64,000 nt of DNA from Pseudomonas sp. B21-048 (GTDB lineage Bacteria > Pseudomonadota > Gammaproteobacteria > Pseudomonadales > Pseudomonadaceae), in NCBI RefSeq assembly GCF_024748615.1, contig NZ_CP087168.1, forward strand, positions 2,108,001 through 2,172,000. Direction: 5' to 3'. This document shows, one piece after another, positions 62,176-64,000 of the stretch. Made by a program: the position numbers and the translations under genes. Each line of letters opens with the position of its first letter. The stretch's first letter is position 1. The notes under the pieces were generated by a model that worked only from the letters and a program-made list of their open reading frames with translations, had not been told where the DNA came from and made no database searches.

Positions 62176-63000
62176 ATGAGCACCTTTACCTCCCGAGACG
62201 GCACCGAGATTTACTACAAGGATTGGGGCAGCGGTCAGCCGATCGTCTTCAGCCACGGTTGGCCATTGAACGCCGACAGCTGGGAGTCGCAGATGATCTT
62301 CCTGGCCTCCAAAGGGTACCGGGTCATCGCCCATGATCGCCGTGGTCACGGTCGTTCGAGCCAGCCATGGTCCGGCAATGAGATGGACACTTACGCCGAT
62401 GACCTGGCGCAACTGATCGAGCATCTGGATCTGCATGATGCCGTCCTGTTCGGCTTCTCCACCGGCGGTGGCGAAGTGGCGCGCTACATCGGTCGCCACG
62501 GCACCGGTCGCGTGGCCAAGGCCGGGTTGATTTCCTCGGTGCCGCCGTTGATGCTCAAGACCGAGGCCAACCCCGGCGGCTTGCCGCTGGAAGTGTTCGA
62601 TGGCATTCGTCAGGCGTCCCTGGTCGACCGTTCGCAGCTGTACAAGGATCTGGCCAGCGGTCCGTTCTTTGGCTTCAATCGCCCGGGGGCCAAGCCGTCC
62701 CAAGGCATGATCGACTGGTTCTGGCTGCAGGGCATGATGTCCGGACACAAGAATGCCTATGACTGCATCAAGGCGTTCTCCGAAACCGACTTCACCGAAG
62801 ACCTGAAGAAGTTCGATGTGCCGACCCTGGTGGTGCATGGCGACGATGACCAGGTCGTGCCGATCGAAGCCGCTGGTATCGCTGCGGCGAAACTGGTCAA
62901 GGGTTCTACGCTGAAAGTCTACCCGGGGGCGCCCCACGGCCTGACCGATACCCACAAGGACCAACTCAACGAGGATCTGCTGGCGTTCATTAAAGGCTGA
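62176..63000 (+). CDS. Alpha/beta hydrolase (non-haem chloroperoxidase/arylesterase type)
   Basis: 274 residues. The triad is Ser in GFSTGGGE, Asp in HGDDDQVVP, and His in [34 protein letters not shown] and [14 protein letters not shown] are the opening motifs of the cofactor-free haloperoxidase/esterase subgroup. These enzymes hydrolyse esters and can form peracids in vitro. There is no signal peptide, so it acts in the cytoplasm. It lies just after the flavodoxin remnant, possibly once in one operon. Confidence 0.93.
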   Translation: MSTFTSRDGTEIYYKDWGSGQPIVFSHGWPLNADSWESQMIFLASKGYRVIAHDRRGHGRSSQPWSGNEMDTYADDLAQLIEHLDLHDAVLFGFSTGGGEVARYIGRHGTGRVAKAGLISSVPPLMLKTEANPGGLPLEVFDGIRQASLVDRSQLYKDLASGPFFGFNRPGAKPSQGMIDWFWLQGMMSGHKNAYDCIKAFSETDFTEDLKKFDVPTLVVHGDDDQVVPIEAAGIAAAKLVKGSTLKVYPGAPHGLTDTHKDQLNEDLLAFIKG

Positions 63001-63008
63001 TCAAAATC

Positions 63009-63072
63009 AAAAGATCGCAGCCACCTGCAGCGCTTACACGGCTATGTGTATACCGCAGGCCTGCGATCTTTT
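63009..63072. repeat. Inverted repeat AAAAGATCGCAG ... CTGCGATCTTTT
   Basis: Perfect 12-base arms lie 40 bases apart after the hydrolase gene. The arms end in A4 and T4, so the stem can serve as a terminator in both directions. This type is frequent in Pseudomonas gaps. Confidence 0.75.
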
Positions 63073-63335
63073 GCGCTTGAGCGAGGGCAGGGCACGCACG
63101 GTCCGGCAACGCCAGGCGAACGGTGTAATGCCTTCGCTGCGGATGAAAATATGGGAAAAATGCGCCTGATCACAGAAGCCGCACTCCAGACTGATTTGCG
63201 TCAGGGTCAGGTCTGTATTCTGGATCAATTGCTTGGCCCGCACGATGCGTTGCTGGCCAATCCAGTCTTGCGGCGAGAGGCCGGTGCTGCACTTGAACGC
63301 ACGGGAAAAATGACTGCTGTGCAGAGGGTTTCATT
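63034..63335 (-). pseudogene. AraC family regulator, C-terminal fragment
   Basis: Minus-strand sequence reads HSSHFSRAFKCSTGLSPQDW, then RIVRAKQLIQNTDLTLTQIS and CGFCDQAHFSHIFIRSEGITPFAWR, i.e. most of the two helix-turn-helices of an AraC-type protein. The first helices and any sensor domain are missing, and the frame upstream is unrelated. The fragment ends at 63034 inside the inverted repeat. It is not functional as it stands. Confidence 0.75.
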
Positions 63336-63518
63336 CTTGGTCGAGAGGGCTTTGCTTGCGAGTTGAACGTTGTTAATTGCGCAGTCGGGGCCCAAGGGCA
63401 AAAACACCTCAACTGAGCACATCGCTGCAATTCGTACCCGCGCAGGGTCGTGCAAGATTGACCTCTTGTGGCGGACTCGGCTGCTCCGCTTTTTCTGACC
63501 TCGATCAAGGGTGATCTC

Positions 63519-64000
63519 ATGAAGCATTCCAACATTTGCATGCTTGGCGGCCTCGGCCTGGCGTTGGCGCTGATGTCCGGCACCAGCCTGGCCCAGGCAC
63601 CGGCTCAGGTGAACACTCAGGTGCCCGGTTATTACCGGCTCGCGGTCGGCGACTACGAGGTGACGGCGTTGTTCGATGGCTACAACGACCTGTCGCCCAA
63701 ACTGCTCGACGGCCTGAGCCAAAACCAGATCCGCGCGTTGTTGGCGCGTCGCTCGATTGAAACACCGGGCGTGCAAACCGCGTTCAATGCGTTTCTGGTG
63801 AACACCGGCAAACGACTGATTCTGGTCGACACAGGGGCGGGGCAGTGCATCGGCGCCACGGCGGGTCAGCTGTCGGCGAACATGAAAGCCGCCGGTTATC
63901 AGCCGGAACAGGTCGACACCATCCTGCTCACCCACTTGCATCTGGATCATGTGTGCGGGTTGGTGGACGGGCAGCAGAAACCAGTGTTCGCCAACGCAAC
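63519..64000 (+). CDS. Exported metallo-beta-lactamase-fold hydrolase (3' end outside window)
   Basis: The ATG at 63519 opens a signal peptide (MKHSNICMLGGLGLALALMS, cut near SLAQA). The mature part has YYRLAVGDYEVTALFDGYND, NAFLVNTGKRLILVDTGAG and the zinc-binding LLTHLHLDHVCGL. 160 codons are visible and no stop occurs before the edge. The family includes lactonases and other hydrolases of the periplasm; the substrate is unknown. A weak AAGG lies upstream of the start. Confidence 0.9.
   Translation, partial: MKHSNICMLGGLGLALALMSGTSLAQAPAQVNTQVPGYYRLAVGDYEVTALFDGYNDLSPKLLDGLSQNQIRALLARRSIETPGVQTAFNAFLVNTGKRLILVDTGAGQCIGATAGQLSANMKAAGYQPEQVDTILLTHLHLDHVCGLVDGQQKPVFANA

Noticed and set aside
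1..64000. CRISPR array, integrase with attachment sites, or rRNA operon
   Set aside because: No regularly spaced repeats, no integrase gene and no rRNA sequence were seen; the tRNA-Pro 3' end is not repeated elsewhere in the window as far as I can read.

Overview
The window is a piece of a Pseudomonas chromosome, probably of the P. fluorescens group. The evidence is gene content and order (a MerR-type gene followed by tRNA-Pro at the left edge, GlxA-type AraC regulators, an arsR-gapdh-arsJ operon, REP-like palindromes) and GC-rich codon use outside one AT-rich block. No plasmid, phage or CRISPR structure is seen.

Left part (1-22.5 kb): mostly ordinary metabolic and regulatory genes. These are a MerR-type regulator end, tRNA-Pro(GGG), a zinc alcohol dehydrogenase divergent from an Lrp-type regulator, DinB, a membrane protein behind a perfect palindrome, a helix-hairpin-helix/WYL regulator pair, an E. 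coli-type lysR-lysA divergon, and a sugar isomerase/MFS/MocR-type group. They are followed by an MHS transporter broken by one extra C, a cytochrome b561/PepSY pair, the arsenate operon arsR-gapdh-arsJ, a lipoprotein serine protease, a universal stress protein and uppP.

Centre (22.6-46.6 kb): one large exopolysaccharide/capsule locus of the group-4 (gfc/etk) type. On the minus strand lie galU, a miniature phosphomannomutase-like protein and rfaH. On the plus strand the order is tyrosine phosphatase (etp/wzb), tyrosine kinase (etk/wzc), a leader with a textbook JUMPstart/ops element, ugd, two GT2 glycosyltransferases, a Tat-exported beta-helix protein, a GT4, a Wzx flippase, a Wzy polymerase, a DUF1972 glycosyltransferase, rmlB-rmlA-rmlC (no rmlD), then gfcA, wza/gfcE, gfcB, gfcC, gfcD and a VanZ-like gene. 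The stretch from about 29.4 to 36.7 kb is strongly AT-rich and looks like a transferred, serotype-determining insert. RfaH made at the left end probably loads at the ops site and carries polymerase through this poorly translated block.

Right of the locus (46.6-52.5 kb): a scar region. Two ends of one IS5-type element bracket the remains of an amino-acid-on-carrier-protein biosynthetic cluster (synthetase-like ligase fragment, intact MATE exporter, BtrH-like gene cut by the IS). A frameshifted orphan gene and a decayed IS66 element follow. Beyond them lie the priming sugar-phosphate transferase (WcaJ/PssY type, minus strand) and a three-gene regulatory set: two OmpR-like proteins with degenerate receivers around a catalytically degenerate EAL protein.

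Right end (57-64 kb): ABC exporter, pirin, GlxA-type regulator, a flavodoxin pseudogene, an alpha/beta hydrolase, an AraC fragment and the start of an exported metallo-beta-lactamase-fold protein.
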